Below, one piece after another: positions 1 to 11,611 of a stretch of 64,000 bases of DNA (positions are counted from its first letter, which is position 1; every line of letters starts with the position of its first letter). The notes beneath the pieces are model-generated. The model had not been told where the DNA came from. It did not search any database and worked only from the letters and a program-made list of their open reading frames with translations. The translations under genes were made by a program, and so were the position numbers. The stretch is from assembly GCA_024734495.1 (NCBI GenBank), contig JALMQS010000841.1:4086176-4150175 (forward strand), written 5' to 3'. The stretch comes from Forficula auricularia. Lineage: Eukaryota; Arthropoda; Insecta; Dermaptera; Forficulidae.

Positions 1-162
1 TTTTCAAATTTTCAAATTAATTTCATGATTAGTTAGTATCAGGGCCGGATTTAAGCACAAGCTACCCAGGCTGCAGCCTAAGGGTCTGCTTTTTTAATAG
101 TAATAATTTAATAATTTAGCCCTCAGGAGATTCATTTTTATCGTGTTGCAAATTTATTTAAA

Positions 163-197
<35 letters not shown>

Positions 198-715
198 AAA
201 TATAAAGGCTACGAAGAAATTTAAAAGGCCAAAATAACGAAATTGGAACTGGAATTCATCCAGAAAACTTGTGATCACTCATACACTCTGGAATGTCTCA
301 GAACAGTGTCGAATAAATGATTAAATTTTTTATTTAATAATTAAATATTTGATCATTATTATTTGATAATTAAGTTGAATGATTGATCAAAATAATCATT
401 AAGATTTTTTTGAGATTTAATTGATTTAATATTTTTTTATTTGATCTCGAATAAAAAAATAGTTCTAATGAAAGTTGTGCAGATTTTTTTTTCTAGATTA
501 AGAATATGTACAGAAATATATATGTTTCCATTTAAAAAACAGAACTTGACTTCGAAATACCTTTGAAAGCTTGTTCTAGGTCGACAAACAATAGCGTAGT
601 TTAGTTTCCCCCTTGATATAAATAAACTTTTATTTGAAACTTCTTTTTCATATAATGCACTGTTTTTGAGTTATAAGACTGTATCAAGATAAAAAACTTA
701 CCCGGTATATATATA
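1..715. other. AT-rich stretch without gene
   Basis: I see no coding or RNA gene. It contains a (TA)n microsatellite at about 167-195, and another AT run leads into the repeat that starts near 700. Composition is strongly AT throughout. Confidence 0.6.
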
Positions 716-1090
716 TATAGTACTCTGGAGGCACCGAGCTATGCTCGGTAACTTCTTCCTTCAGTTAAAAGCTTTATTTTAATATTATTTTTAATTTAAA
801 TTTCAGATTAAAATGTCGATTTTTATTTGAGAGCCGTTTTCTATTTTCAATATATAATATTCGCACACTGTACCCCCCGCCCCACCCACCTCCACCCCGC
901 TCGACCACACCCCGAAATCCTCGCTCCTACCCCCCGGATCCCCCACCACTTCACCCCGCCTCCTGCACCTGTTTTGATTCAACCATATGATTCATTTTCA
1001 TTCATCCAATTGTTAATAAATAAAACCTATCAAAATGTGTTGTTTTTTCAGAAAATTGAGACCTGCTTATGCGAAATATATTTTTAAATA
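716..1090 (+). repeat. Family H repeat: hairpin head plus C-rich tract
   Basis: A hairpin sits at 733-749 (accgag pairing with ctcggt around 'ctatg'). It is followed by 'cttcagttaaaagc' and then, at 870-960, a very C-rich, G-poor tract. The hairpin head recurs at 29212 ('gagccatgcaccgta') and 34283 ('ccaccgagggatgcacggt'). The C-rich tract resembles the complement of the G-rich tract at 33420-33850. The open frame across 827-1087 is low-complexity proline-rich translation and I do not call it a gene. Confidence 0.5.
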
Positions 1091-1660
1091 AATTCTTGAT
1101 TATTTTTTATTTTATTAAATAAATAAAGTTCTTTATAAAAACAATTATAAAACGTTTATTAATATTTCTAACGTTTAGGGAGAACAAAATATGTTAAAAT
1201 CCACAATCACAATACTTCTTCAAGGCCTTTGAGAATAAAGGATTAACCCGACCCATTGTCTGTCTGGGTAGAAAAGTAAACAAAAGAGAAACCTTTTTTA
1301 AACCCTAAGAATGGGATTTGTCTACCTGAGAATAATTTTCTACTGCAATACTAAATGGTATACTACTTTCTCTATTAAACAATAACTTATTTGGGGATAA
1401 TCTATCAGTGGTGACCAAAACTGTATGGTAAAAAATAATAAATAATAGTAATTTACTAAATTATTATTATATTATTTTGTGCTGGCAGCCCTCGAAATTT
1501 TAATTAGATTTTGGCTAAAATTGAACATCAGAAATGAAGGTGGAGATTTTTAAAAATGTGAACCCTTTATCCGATTTTTACTACATTTTGCATGGAAACT
1601 CTTTAGAATCCTGTGAAACTATTGAGTAAATAATAAATTTGATTTTTTTACTCAATTTTA
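1091..1660. other. AT-rich stretch, nothing recognised
   Basis: Low-complexity AT-rich DNA with no recognisable gene or repeat family. It lies between the family H repeat and a GC-rich interspersed repeat. Confidence 0.5.
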
Positions 1661-1796
1661 ATATATAAGAGGGCGGACTCTGCCCTGCGGGTTGGGCATA
1701 GAATATACCCTCAGTACTCCCTGCTTGTCGTAAAAGGCGACTAATAGGGAAAGGGTGGATGGAACTCTTCAGCCTTGATCGGCTACCCATCTAGGG
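1661..1796 (+). repeat. GC-rich interspersed repeat (family J), partial
   Basis: Contains 'ctgccctgcgggttgggc', 'cttgtcgtaaaaggcgact' and 'aatagggaaaggg'. The same blocks occur inverted at 58905-59007, so this is an interspersed repeat and not a single-copy gene. I recognise the motif as recurrent in arthropod genomes but cannot assign it to a class. The complementary open frame at 1581-1790 is a shadow of the repeat. Confidence 0.6.
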
Positions 1797-2239
1797 AAAA
1801 CTCCTAATTATGGAAATTTTATAGTGTAGTGAAAATTTTAATTTGACGTAAAACCTGCATAATTATGTCTTCTATAGTTTTTCTAATTGACTTATAATTA
1901 AAAACAGTTGAGTTTTTTGATTTTCGAAAAATATTGTTTTTTCAAAATCTCAACATCACTGAAGAAATTTCCTCAATAAGCTTCAAAATAAATTTTAGGG
2001 AAATAATTAATACATAGCCATGTAACATACCATATATCAAGGGACAACCGGGCAACTTACTATCCGGTCTGTTGGCTTGTCCCTAGGTGATGCTCGCATC
2101 TTAAATTTGCACACTTTTTAAGTTGAGCTCCCGAAATTCAAAGATAATTGAGTTAAATTCAATAAGGGAATTTAGAAAATATTGGGGTATCAAATGGAAA
2201 ATAAAATAACTAATATCGTATTCTTGTGGTTTATAATTC
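1797..2239. other. AT-rich stretch, nothing recognised
   Basis: No gene seen. A short region at 2040-2100 is closer to balanced composition but has no recognisable feature. Confidence 0.4.
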
Positions 2240-2960
2240 TGTTCTTATTTCCGAAAGACTACACAATTGTAGCTGTAAGTTCTATCTCAACCAAAACATT
2301 ATGAGAAAAAACAGACCAAGTTTGAAAAGTATAGTGAAATTTAGTGTGTAGCCAAGTTAAATTCGTCAAAAATATTTAATTTGAGAGATCTACTATTTTC
2401 TCAACTTAATTATTCTTGGTGAATTTAACTTGCTTACACACTAAATTTCACTATATTTTTTCGAACTTTGTCTGTTTTTTCACAGAATGTTTTAGTTGAT
2501 ATTGCTCTTCTTTTTGTAAGCTATGAGGAAGACCAAAGGTTGTTCCGAAAGGGCTAGAATTTTTCATTTTTAACCACCCCCTTTGATTGGTTAGTTTTTG
2601 CATTTCTAGCCTTCAAGGGGCCCACAGAATATGTATACAAAATTTGGTTGAGTTTGGTCCAACGGGCTAGAATTTTCATTTTTTGACCGCCCCCCCCCAT
2701 TTTGAAGGGGTTAAAAGATAGAAAGTTTAGATTTTTGGAATTTTTCCTTTGTTTGTGTCGCAAACTCTACTAGCAGGCGAAATTTCATTATGCTGGAATG
2801 ATTGGAAGTACCTTATAGGTTTTGATGACTCTGTCAGTGAGTGAATGCCAAAATTAGAAATTTACTCAGGTCCATATCTCAGAATCTATTTAAGCTATAT
2901 TATTGAAATTGGTACTTTCTTAAAGATAGATTACATAATTATATATCTATAATTTCAGCT
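2240..2960 (+). repeat. Dispersed segment: small foldback plus A2 repeat
   Basis: An inverted repeat (about 2287-2370 against 2405-2502) reads through 'agtgaaatttagtgtgtag' and its complement. It is followed by an A2-type repeat with 'gtatacaaaatttggttgag' and a C run. The same order of blocks, including downstream 'tttttcctttgtttgtgtc' and 'ctcagaatctatttaagct', recurs at 26335-27062. The two are therefore diverged copies of one segment of about 720 bp. Confidence 0.75.
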
Positions 2961-3539
2961 TTGTATCTCAAACAGATTACGAGCTGAAGGGGAGTCGAAA
3001 TTGGCTCGAAATGGTCAAGATAATGATCGAACTTTGATACTCAAATTATTTATATGTTATATCAAATAGCTACTTTGGAAGATATAAGGTATACTGATGC
3101 CATAATTTAGTCATGCCGCAGCGGCTATATTCTTTATGGGTAAATGGAATTTCAGATGAGGTTCTGGACAAAAAACAAATAAAAAATACTTATATAACAT
3201 GACGATTTCAATTCGGATACTAGTACTTAGTTTTACCCGAAAATCCATTTAATTAAATGATGATGTTCGCATTAATATTTCTATACCTACGTTTGATCAA
3301 AAATTGCTGAAACTATTCATGGCATTTTCTAATTAAAATTTAAATGAATCCCATTAATTATACAGACAGTTTTTGTTATTAAACGCGTTGACAGGATTGT
3401 TTATAAATATTAGCGAGTTGTATTTTAATTTCATTTTTTCATGGTTCGGATGAAGCAAAGGTCGGTCCTTAATTTACGATATTCCCTCCTGATTTAATTG
3501 GGATCGAAATAAAATGATTAATTAGTCTCTGTCATCGAT
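2961..3539. other. AT-rich stretch, nothing recognised
   Basis: I see no gene or repeat family here. Confidence 0.4.
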
Positions 3540-3905
3540 CATTAAAAGTGAAGTCCTTTCGTCATTCTGGCATAGGGCCAAAGAGACTTATTCTTTCATA
3601 TAATTATAGAACATGAATAATTAGTATCAAGGCTTGTTCACCATATAAGTTCTGCTTGTCGCTCATTTCCGATGGAGACAAATATTTTGCGGTCCAAGCA
3701 GAAATGAAAGCATCGTTAATGCATGACGACGAGGAGCCCATTTGCCATTTGGGCTGCTTTGAATAAATAACCCCTGGAACTTGTTGGATATGGGACTTGG
3801 CATGTGCACTGCAATGCATATCTAATGGATGGAAGATTGTGCTTGGTCAACAGCCGACTCAGGAGACTGCTTCTCCCGTAAAATAACACACACACCAAGA
3901 TATTA
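3540..3905 (-). other. Non-repetitive, higher-GC stretch; possible exon (weak)
   Basis: This stretch has noticeably higher GC than its surroundings and does not resemble any repeat in the window. On the minus strand a frame stays open for about 80 codons across 3604-3850, starting M-H-C-S-A-H and including 'KQPKWQMGSSSS'. A possible splice acceptor (cag) is near 3865 and a possible donor (ATG|GTGAAC) is near 3643. I do not recognise the peptide. It could equally be a conserved non-coding element or chance. Confidence 0.2.
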
Positions 3906-3921
3906 GGTACCTATTAATTAC

Positions 3922-4577
3922 ACTGCTCGACAAAAATTTAACAAAAATTGCTCCTGGTAAACCTAACAATATATTCCAGTAGAGTTTTCTACGCTGACTA
4001 TTCTGCAATTTCCCGATTTTTTACAACACGTCAGAATTTTGAGATATTATCGGTCAAAATGACAAAAAAGGGCCATTTTGACGTATTTTCGAGTCCCATT
4101 AAATATTAAACAGCAATATTTGAAATCAAAATATTTCGTTGGCGTAATAGAAAACAGCTTCCTCTTTGATTTTCAAAATTCCTCTTGTTTTTAGCTCTCA
4201 ATTAGAACTCGAGTTAAAACTAAAAATCTAAGAAGTTATGTTTTTATCTATCTTTTTCATCCTTTATAATCACGTAGTTTTAGTTTTTTAGTTATATCTC
4301 GAGTTCTAATTAAGCTAAAAACAATTGGTAATTTGAAAATCAAAGAGGAAGCTGTTTTCTATTACGTCAACAAGTTATTGTGATTTCAAATATTGCTGTT
4401 TAATATTTAATGGGACTCGAAAATAGGTTAAAATGGCCTTTTCGTCATTTTGACCGATAATACTTCTCAAAACTGTGACGTGCTTTAAAAAATCTGGAAA
4501 TTCCAGGATAATCAGCGTAGAAAACTCTACTGGAATATATTGTTAGGTTTACGGGTTAAATTTTTTGTCGAACAATG
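3922..4577. mobile_element. Foldback MITE, about 300-bp arms (mariner-like ends)
   Basis: Arms at about 3923-4228 and 4277-4577 are inverted copies around a loop of about 50 bp. The outer ends read 'cactgctcgacaaaaa' and, inverted, 'cattgttcgacaaaaa', which resemble Tc1/mariner inverted termini. No transposase is encoded, so this is a non-autonomous element. A TA target duplication is not clean on the right side. Confidence 0.7.
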
Positions 4578-5049
4578 TTATTAGTGTTACTTATTATATC
4601 GGGATTATTTATTTATTATTATTATAATTTTTTAGTTTAACTTGGGTTTTCTGTTTGGCTGAATAAAATCTTGTAATCTATTTTGGGCCTCTTTTTGAAA
4701 TTTCGCACACGTATGTATATAAAATACGGTGACATTACAATTTCATCAGTTTTAATATACTTAATAAATTAATTATCGAATTTCATCAGGGATCTATATT
4801 ACAGAGAGATAGATACACATACTATCTGTTATATATATATATAGTCATATATATTATCGTAGAATTACACTATAATATTTACAACTATGCAGGTATATAT
4901 CGTATACTACTAAAGCGCATTTGTCTCTGCCTCTGTACCTACGTATCTATGAATATTTGTCCGCCCCCCAACAAAAACAGTCTTTCATTGTTACCAATTT
5001 AAATGAAATTAATTATATATATATATATTATATATTATATATATATATA
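4578..5049. other. AT-rich DNA with TA microsatellites
   Basis: Several TA and TATA runs (about 4830-4860 and 5010-5049). No gene seen. Confidence 0.5.
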
Positions 5050-5180
5050 AAATATATATAAAATTAAGGTTTTGTCTGTACATTGGGGTGGTGTGTGGGT
5101 GCTGGGTGGATTTCGTAGGGGGGTCCAGGGCGAGCCCCCCGGCTAGCAAGAGGGCCGCCGAAGGCGGGCCTTGCTGCTAG
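5050..5180 (+). mobile_element. Internally deleted family H2 element with CTAG hairpin end
   Basis: It starts with 'aaattaaggttttgtctgta', shared with 32917-32936. It ends with a hairpin (ccgcc gaa ggcgg, about 5155-5167) followed by 'gccttgctgctag' and then T. The same end occurs at 33851-33889. A 3' hairpin followed by CTAG and a T resembles a Helitron terminus, but the shared 5' start is not the expected TC. The assignment is therefore tentative. Confidence 0.5.
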
Positions 5181-5485
5181 TAAAATACTAATGATTAATA
5201 ATAAAATCTTATTATTTTAAACGAGCAATTCTTGTAAATATATACTCTTATTAAACGAGCAAAAATTGTATATTTATTTATTTATATATATGTATATTTA
5301 TTTGTTTGTATATTTGTATCTTGGTTCTATTTTGAAAACGACTCTACCGATTTTGATGAAATTCACGGGTTAGGGGTTTTTGGGGTCACAATTCGATCTG
5401 TCACGGTCTCATCTACGACAAAATTGTTTTTGATGGGTTTTATCGTGATCAAATTAATTATTCTCAGTGTAGACAAATCCCATTC

Positions 5486-5856
5486 TTAAGTGTTCAATAA
5501 CGGGTTCTTACTAGTTAAAACGCTTTTAACTGATTACTTTTGTGGCAACTAGAATTTACTGATGTTGGTTGAGTTTGATTCAAAGGTCTAGAATCTTCAT
5601 TTTTGACCTTCCGCCTCATTTTGGGTGTTTAATTTCAAAATTTTTAAACGAAAATGTCAAAAATTACGACCTCTACAACTTTGCTTCTAATGAGGATGTA
5701 AAATTTTGAAAATAAAGACCTAATATGAGGCGGAAGATCAAAAATGAAGATTCTAGAACTTTGAACCAAACTTAGCCAACATCAGTAGATTCTAGATGCC
5801 ACACAGGTATTCAGTGAAAGGCGTTAGTAACTCAGTAAGAACCCGTTCTTACTAAA
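5486..5856. repeat. Foldback repeat containing A2-like sequence
   Basis: Arms at about 5490-5640 and 5690-5855 are inverted. Both include 'cgggttcttact' near the outside and 'tctagaatcttcatttttga' or its complement within. The arms also contain the 'ggttgagtttg' block typical of family A, so this is probably two inverted A2 fragments. Confidence 0.65.
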
Positions 5857-6935
5857 AACGGGTTTTCACTGCAACAACTATATGGAGAGTGTCCTCTCCA
5901 TTGTAATTTTTCTGGGGGAAATTTTTCACAGGGGTGGTTTCCCATTGTCTTGCCCTGAATTATTATATATAATGAATTTAAGGAGGTCAAAACTAAGTAC
6001 ACTTATGATATAATGTTGAAAAATATTGTAATATTGTTGCTATCACTGAAAGTAGAGACAAATGGGAACCGAGTTATACTCACCCATCAATAACTATTCA
6101 ATACCCGGAAGAAGGAAAGAAAAAAGTCTCCGAAACGTCGGAAATTGAATAAAATTTAAATAATTTATGGACTTTCATTATAACCTACTTATTAAGGAGG
6201 TCGTTTCTCTGCCAATGTTAAGTAAAAAATATTTGATTGTAATTATAACTTACCGAGCAAATTTTTGAAAATATAAAAATTTTCTTAGTCATATGAAAAA
6301 TTAAGATCTTGTCACTTTCTCTTGAATTATACTACTATTAGTTGATTATATATATAAAGTTAAAAAAAATAAAAATTAGCTTTTTGAAACATGCAGGTTT
6401 CTTTTTTTGCAATAAAATATATCGTTGACCGACGAATTTACATAGATATTTAATTTAAAAAATCACATAAATGCTATGTTTGGATTTGAACATAAACAGT
6501 ATTAATACAACGCATTGCTAAAAAGTATACAAGATTTATTATTAGCTGATTTTAATAAATCAAACTAAAACTAACTTTTGTATTGAATTATTTTTTATTT
6601 TTTTAATTGTTTTTATTTCAAACTTTTTTACGGCTTTCATACTATTTATTTTTTAATTCAATTATTTTTCATTTGTTTTTTAACTTTTAACTAATTTTAT
6701 TAAATATTAGATACTACACTTCTTTTCTTTTTGGCTCAACTGGACCTCCTTAATTCAAAGGGAAAAAATAAAAATAAATTGAAAAAACAAAAACTGTTAA
6801 GTATAATGCAAATTATAGTTCAAATTTAGTAAATTATTATTTTATTTGTGACTAGCAATCCTCAAAATTTCAAGAAAAAATACTTTTCTAGTTTTCAATG
6901 CATTTTTTGAGGGTGTTATGATTATTTTTTTTTTT
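5857..6935. other. AT-rich DNA with one decayed hammerhead-like 3' half
   Basis: No gene. At 6128-6138 'ccgaaacgtcgg' is followed by 'attgaataaaatttaaat', resembling the 3' half (GAAAC-GUC, then a poly(A) signal) of the hammerhead-like elements described below. There is no clear CUGANGA box upstream. Confidence 0.4.
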
Positions 6936-8058
6936 ACTTTACCATACAGGCTATGGCCAAGTATTGTAATCGTGCATGAAAAAAAGTGGTTTTTTTCCTT
7001 CTTTTTTTCAAAATTTCACAAAAACAACTGAAACTATTTTGATTAAAAAAATTAAGCAAAACCATGGCATTTGGCTCTACAAAAAAGCCCTTATAAGTAA
7101 ACATCGAAAAAATTATATTTTTCGAGATAATAATAGTTTTGTCAAAATGTCTGTTAGTCTGTGCGTTACCAAATTATTGTGGACAAGCTAGCTCAAAAAC
7201 TAGTGTGAATATCGAAACCAAATTTCACACGTAGTTTTGATCCATTGAGATTAAGAGCTGGTGATTTGGTGCATATCGACCCAAAATTAAGGGGGGTGGA
7301 GGGGAGTTAAAAATTAAAAATCTAGGCCATTTGAGCAAACTCAACCAAATTTTGTTTACATAATCAGTAGGACTCCAGAAGTCTAAAAATGCAAAAACTA
7401 ACCGCCTAAAACGGGATGGGCGGGGGGGGGGGGGTGTAGAGTCAAAAAATGAAAATCTTGGCCATTTATCAAACTTAACCAAATTTTGTATATATAATCA
7501 GTGGGACCCAGAAGTCTAAAAATTCAAAAACTAACCGCCCAAAATGGGGGTGGGGGGGTCAAAAAATGAAAATTTTGGCCATTTACCAAACTCAACCAAA
7601 TTTTGTATACATAATCAGTGGGACACCAGAAGTATAAAAATGCAAAAACTAACCCAACCCCCCTTACATGATTATAAATAATTTTAGGGGCCAAGTTGTA
7701 TGGTAAAGTCAAGTGGATGGCCACATCAGAACACGTCATCTTATTTCGAATAAATGGGGTGTAGGGACAAAAATGAAAATCTTGGCCATTTACCAAACTC
7801 AACCAAATTTTGTATATATAATCAGTGGGCCCAGAAGTCTAAAATTCAAAAACTAACCGCCCAAAATGGGTGTGTAGGGACAAAAAATGAAAAACTTGGC
7901 CATTTACCAAACTCAACCAAATTTTGTATACATAATCAGTGGGACACCAGAACTATAAAAATGCAAAAACTAACGACCCACCCATGATTATAAATAATTT
8001 TAGGGGCCAGCTTGTATGTTAAAGTCAAGTGGATGGCCACATCAGAACACGTCAGCCC
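6936..8058 (-). mobile_element. Family A element, minus, with tandem internal repeat
   Basis: It begins 'actttaccatacagg' and reads through 'aatcgtgcatgaaaaaa', 'cagtctgtgcgttacc'-type sequence, repeated 'ctcaaccaaattttgtata' blocks and a G run. It ends at 'ggtaaagtcaagtggatgg ccacatcag' near 7744. A second partial 3' block repeats from about 7745 to 8058. The termini share 'actttaccataca' as an inverted repeat. No protein is encoded, so I treat it as a non-autonomous transposon of unknown superfamily. Other copies are at 23057, 24527, 27846, 30419, 37090, 38527, 41398 and 49237. Confidence 0.75.
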
Positions 8059-8104
8059 ATTTTTTTTTTTATTTTAAGTTTTGTTTAATATATTTTTATT
8101 TAAA

Positions 8105-8520
8105 TCTAACTATGGCTTTTGTAATGATGCAATGGGAAAGATGAGAGGCTGCTGGAGATTTGCCCTGAGCAGGTGGCAGGAGCAGTTAAGCAACACCAGC
8201 TGCTCGGTACCCCCTTATTCCTCTCGCCCAGTTTTTCGGCCAAGACTATACTTAAACCCAGATAAAATTTGGAATGCGTGGGTGGTTTGGAGCAATCAAT
8301 AGGCGGCTCGGCCAATGAGCGTTCTTTGAGGGCGGAGCCCCGCCTCAGTCCGCCCCCACAGTGTTCCAAGTAGGTCACTGGAAGCGACCCTGGAGGCTCC
8401 GCCACCCCCCAGGACCTCCGGTACGGCTGCTCCCGACCGATGACCGATTCTTCTCGTGCTACCAATCAATGGGTGAAAGGTCACGGGTGACGTTTATACC
8501 ATTGCAGTTAACCCCCACCC
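8105..8520. promoter_or_regulatory. GC-rich island with CCAAT and GC boxes, promoter-like
   Basis: This is the most GC-rich non-repetitive stretch in the left half of the window. It contains two NF-Y-type sites (GCCAATGAG, CCAAT at 8312-8316; ACCAATCA, CCAAT at 8462-8466) and a GC box (GGGCGG at 8330-8335), with many CpGs between. No TATA box is evident. Frames on both strands remain open here because of high GC, but none is recognisable. It could be a CpG-type promoter or first exon of a gene outside the recognisable part, or a GC-rich transposon piece. Confidence 0.35.
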
Positions 8521-8814
8521 CACCCTACCCGCAACCCCCATCATATACTTTCTTAAAAAATATTTTTTTCACATTTCCACTCAGTTGAATTTTATTTTTA
8601 TCTAACAAAAACTTTTCATGGAGTAAAAAAAAATATTTACTTTGCTTTTTGTGCTTGTATGTTTTTTTTTTTTTTTTTATAATTATTCGGCAATTGAAAA
8701 GTCTTTTTTTCTGTCAAAAAAAGTTAATTTTTCAGTTTTCTAATTAAATTACTCAGACGTAAACGAATTTATTCAATTAAAACATTAAAAGATATTTTTT
8801 ACTTTCATTTATCA

Positions 8815-9947
8815 TAGAAAAAAATACCGTCCAAATGAGAAAGTATGTATCTTACTACTAGTATTACTCCGTAGCTGAGAGGTGAATTGCGACCTAATAT
8901 CGTGTACACCTACTTCCACTTCCACTTTCAAAAAAAAAATAATGGGAGTGTGTATCCTACTACTACTATTACTCCGTACCAGTGAGATGAACCGAGACCT
9001 AATATCGTGTACACCTTTTTCTACTTGCACTTTCAAAAAAAAAAAATACCGTCATAATGGGAGTATGTATCCTACAACTACTATTACTCAGTAGCTGAGA
9101 GGTGAACCGAGACCTAATATCGTGTAAAAGTACTTCCACTTAACTTTAAAAAAAAATACCGTCCGAACGGGAGTCTGTATCCTACTACTACTATTACTCC
9201 GTAGCAGTGAGGTGAACCGAGACCTAATATCGTGTACACCTATTTCTACTTGCACTTTCAAAAAAAAAAAATACCGTCAAGCTGGAGTGTTGTATCCTAC
9301 TACTACTATTACTCAGTAGATGAAGAGGTGAACCGCGACCTAATATCGTGTACACCTACTTCCTCTTTCAAAAAAAATACCTATGGCGTCCAAATGGGAG
9401 TGTATCCTACGACTACTATTACTCCGTAGCTGAGAGGTGAACCACGGCCTAATAAAGTGTACACCTACTTCCACTTGCACTTTCAAAAAAAAAAAAATAC
9501 CGTCATAATGGGAGTGTGTATCTTACTACTAGTATTACTCCGTAGCAGTGAGGTGAACCGAGACCTAATATCGTGTACACCTATTTCTACTTGCACTTTC
9601 AAAAAAAAAAAAAATACCGTCAAACTGGGAGTGTGTATCCTACTACTACTATTACTCAGTAGATGAGAGGTGAACCGCGACCTAATATCGTGTACACCTA
9701 CTTCCTCTTTCAAAAAAAATACCGTCCAAATGGGAGTGTGTATCCTACGACTACTATTACTCCGTAGCTGAGAGGTGAACCGCGACCTAATAAAGTGTAC
9801 ACCTACTTCCACTTGCACTTTCAAAAAAAAAATACCGTCATAATGGGAGTATGTATCCTACTACTACTATTACTCAGTAGCTGAGAGGTGAACCGAGACC
9901 TAATATCGTGTACAACTACTTCCGTTTAACTTTAAAAAAATTATATA
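8815..9947 (+). repeat. Tandem array of family E units, about 8-9 copies
   Basis: Units of about 110-145 bp repeat 'gtgtatcctactactac', 'attactccgtagctgagag', 'gtgaaccgagacctaatat' and 'cgtgtacacctacttccac', followed by an A run and 'taccgtc'. The 'gtgaaccgcgacctaatatcgtgtacacc' block, here cut in pieces, is the left end of the family E MITE found dispersed elsewhere. The array therefore looks like amplification of one end of that MITE. Frames on both strands are repeat translation. Confidence 0.85.
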
Positions 9948-10926
9948 TAGAATTCGGTCCAATTCGGAGCTCTACGACTTATATACCAGGCATAGTCCGG
10001 CTTATTAATGTCTTCAGTGGTCTAGGTATATTTTTGAGCAGAGGAACATCACAAAGAAAGTCTTAATTGTATCAAAATACGTGTGATATCAAATTCGTTC
10101 TTGTTCGTCGGTGAAAAAGAAAAAATGAGGGATTTCGGAAATTTCTCATTATTGTAAGTTGGGTGGAAACGCCCAAAGAAAAAAGACCTCTCTGGCTCTT
10201 AAGATTCCTTTGGAGAAGCAGTGTCATCCGGGATTTGTCAGTCATCATTGCTTTCATCAACATCCAATTGCATATTTATACCAGTCCGTCTCCTAAAGAA
10301 AAACTCTATCAATTAAAAAAAAAAAATACCGTCCAAATGGGAGTATGTATTATCTTACTACTACTATTACTCCGTACCAGTGAGGTAAACCGAGACCTAA
10401 TATCGTCTACACCTACTTCCACTTCCACTTTCATTTCCAAGTAGAAGACTAGATGAAGGGGTCAAAATAATTCCACATAATTCCAAAGATGTGTACACCT
10501 AATTTCAATCGCGATTCACCCCTCGTCCGTAGATATATACATTATACATCCCTCGGGTGCACGAATAGTTGCTCTCCACTAGGTCCTGTATAACGGTGTA
10601 TTTTCGAAGTATAAATCCCGATGACTGATAAATCCAGGACGACACTGCTTCTCCAAAGGAATCTTAAGAGCCAGAGAGGTCTTTTTTTTTTGGGCGTTTC
10701 CACCCACCTTACAATAATGAGAAATTTCCGAAATCCCTCATTCTTTCTTTTTCACCGACGAACAAGAACGAATTTGATATCACAAGTATTTTGATACAAT
10801 TAAGACTTTCTTTTTGTGATGTTCCTCTGCTACTAAAATATACCTAGACCACTGAAGACATTAATAAGCCGGACTATGCCTGGTATATAAGTCGTAGAGC
10901 TCCGAATTGGACCGAATATTCTATAT
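9948..10926. mobile_element. Foldback element, about 300-bp arms, with family E in the loop
   Basis: Arms at about 9948-10250 and 10619-10926 are highly similar inverted copies. Both contain 'gagctctacgacttatata' or its complement and 'gacctctctggctcttaag' or its complement. The loop holds a family E copy (10375-10524). No protein-coding content is recognised. The arms include 'cactgaagacatt', but no GAAA box follows, so I do not call a ribozyme here. Confidence 0.8.
10375..10524 (+). mobile_element. Family E MITE copy
   Basis: It runs from 'tgaggtaaaccgagacctaa' to 'caatcgcgattcacccctcg', giving inverted ends close to CGAGGGGTGAACCGCGA. The internal blocks 'tccaagtagaagactag' and 'ataattccacataattcc' are shared with the copies at 30815, 39160 and 52180. 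Its left end merges with the tandem-array type sequence. Confidence 0.75.
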
Positions 10927-11039
10927 ATAATTATATATAATATAATTTTATATATGTCGAAATGCAGAAAAAATATTTTTAATTATGATCTAAAGATTGC
11001 TCTCAAAATTTTACTCTCAAAGAGATTCTTCATCATTCT

Positions 11040-11610
11040 TTGTCAATGGTGAAAAGTAGCAAAAAGGGGACCCTCTATTATCAGTTAGTGGATTTTAATA
11101 GACAAATAAAATTCCATTTACATTAAAATGATACTAGTATTTGAATAAGTATTTCATATAGAGATGAATTGATAGAATTTCATTGAAATAAGTTAAAATA
11201 AAATAATTTTTTACCCTTCATAAAATCAGAAAAGTAGGTAAGAGGTCCCCCTTATCAACACTTTATGGATATTGATAGAAAAATAAAATTTAATTTACTT
11301 GAAAATTTTACTATAATTTTAATTAGAATTTCATATAGTGATGAATGGATACAATTTCATTGAAATATCTTAAAAAAAATTAATTTTTCCACCCATCAAA
11401 AAAGCAGAAAAGTAGCAAAATATCCCCCTTATAATCAGATAATCGATTTTGATAGAAAAATAAAATTTAATTTACTTGAAAATTTTAATATTATTTTAAT
11501 TAGTATTTCATATAGTGATGAATGGAATATCTTAAAAAAAATAATTTTTTCACCCATCAAAAAAGCAGAAAAGTAGCAAAAGGTCCCCCCCTTATCATTA
11601 GATAACCTAA
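11040..11610 (+). repeat. Tandem array of about 165-180-bp units, about 3.5 copies
   Basis: Blocks 'cagaaaagtagcaaaa', 'tcccccttat', 'gatagaaaaataaaattta' and 'tttcatatagtgatgaatg' recur at about 11050, 11228, 11405 and 11568. The last unit is shorter. The array abuts a family C repeat on its right. No coding content. Confidence 0.75.
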
Positions 11611-11611
11611 A

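Noticed and set aside
827..1087. 86-codon open frame rich in proline and histidine
   Set aside because: Translation of a C-rich low-complexity tract belonging to family H; no start context or known domain.
8105..8480. snRNA or 5S-like gene in the GC-rich island ('cagttaagcaacacc')
   Set aside because: Only a short resemblance to 5S; no full internal control region and no matching flanks.
9483..9824. 113-codon frame with internally repeated 'VGVHDIRSRFTS'
   Set aside because: Shadow translation of the family E tandem array on the minus strand.
10840..10870. Hammerhead box CUGAAGA in the arms of the 9948-10926 foldback
   Set aside because: No GAAA box or stem II follows in either arm.
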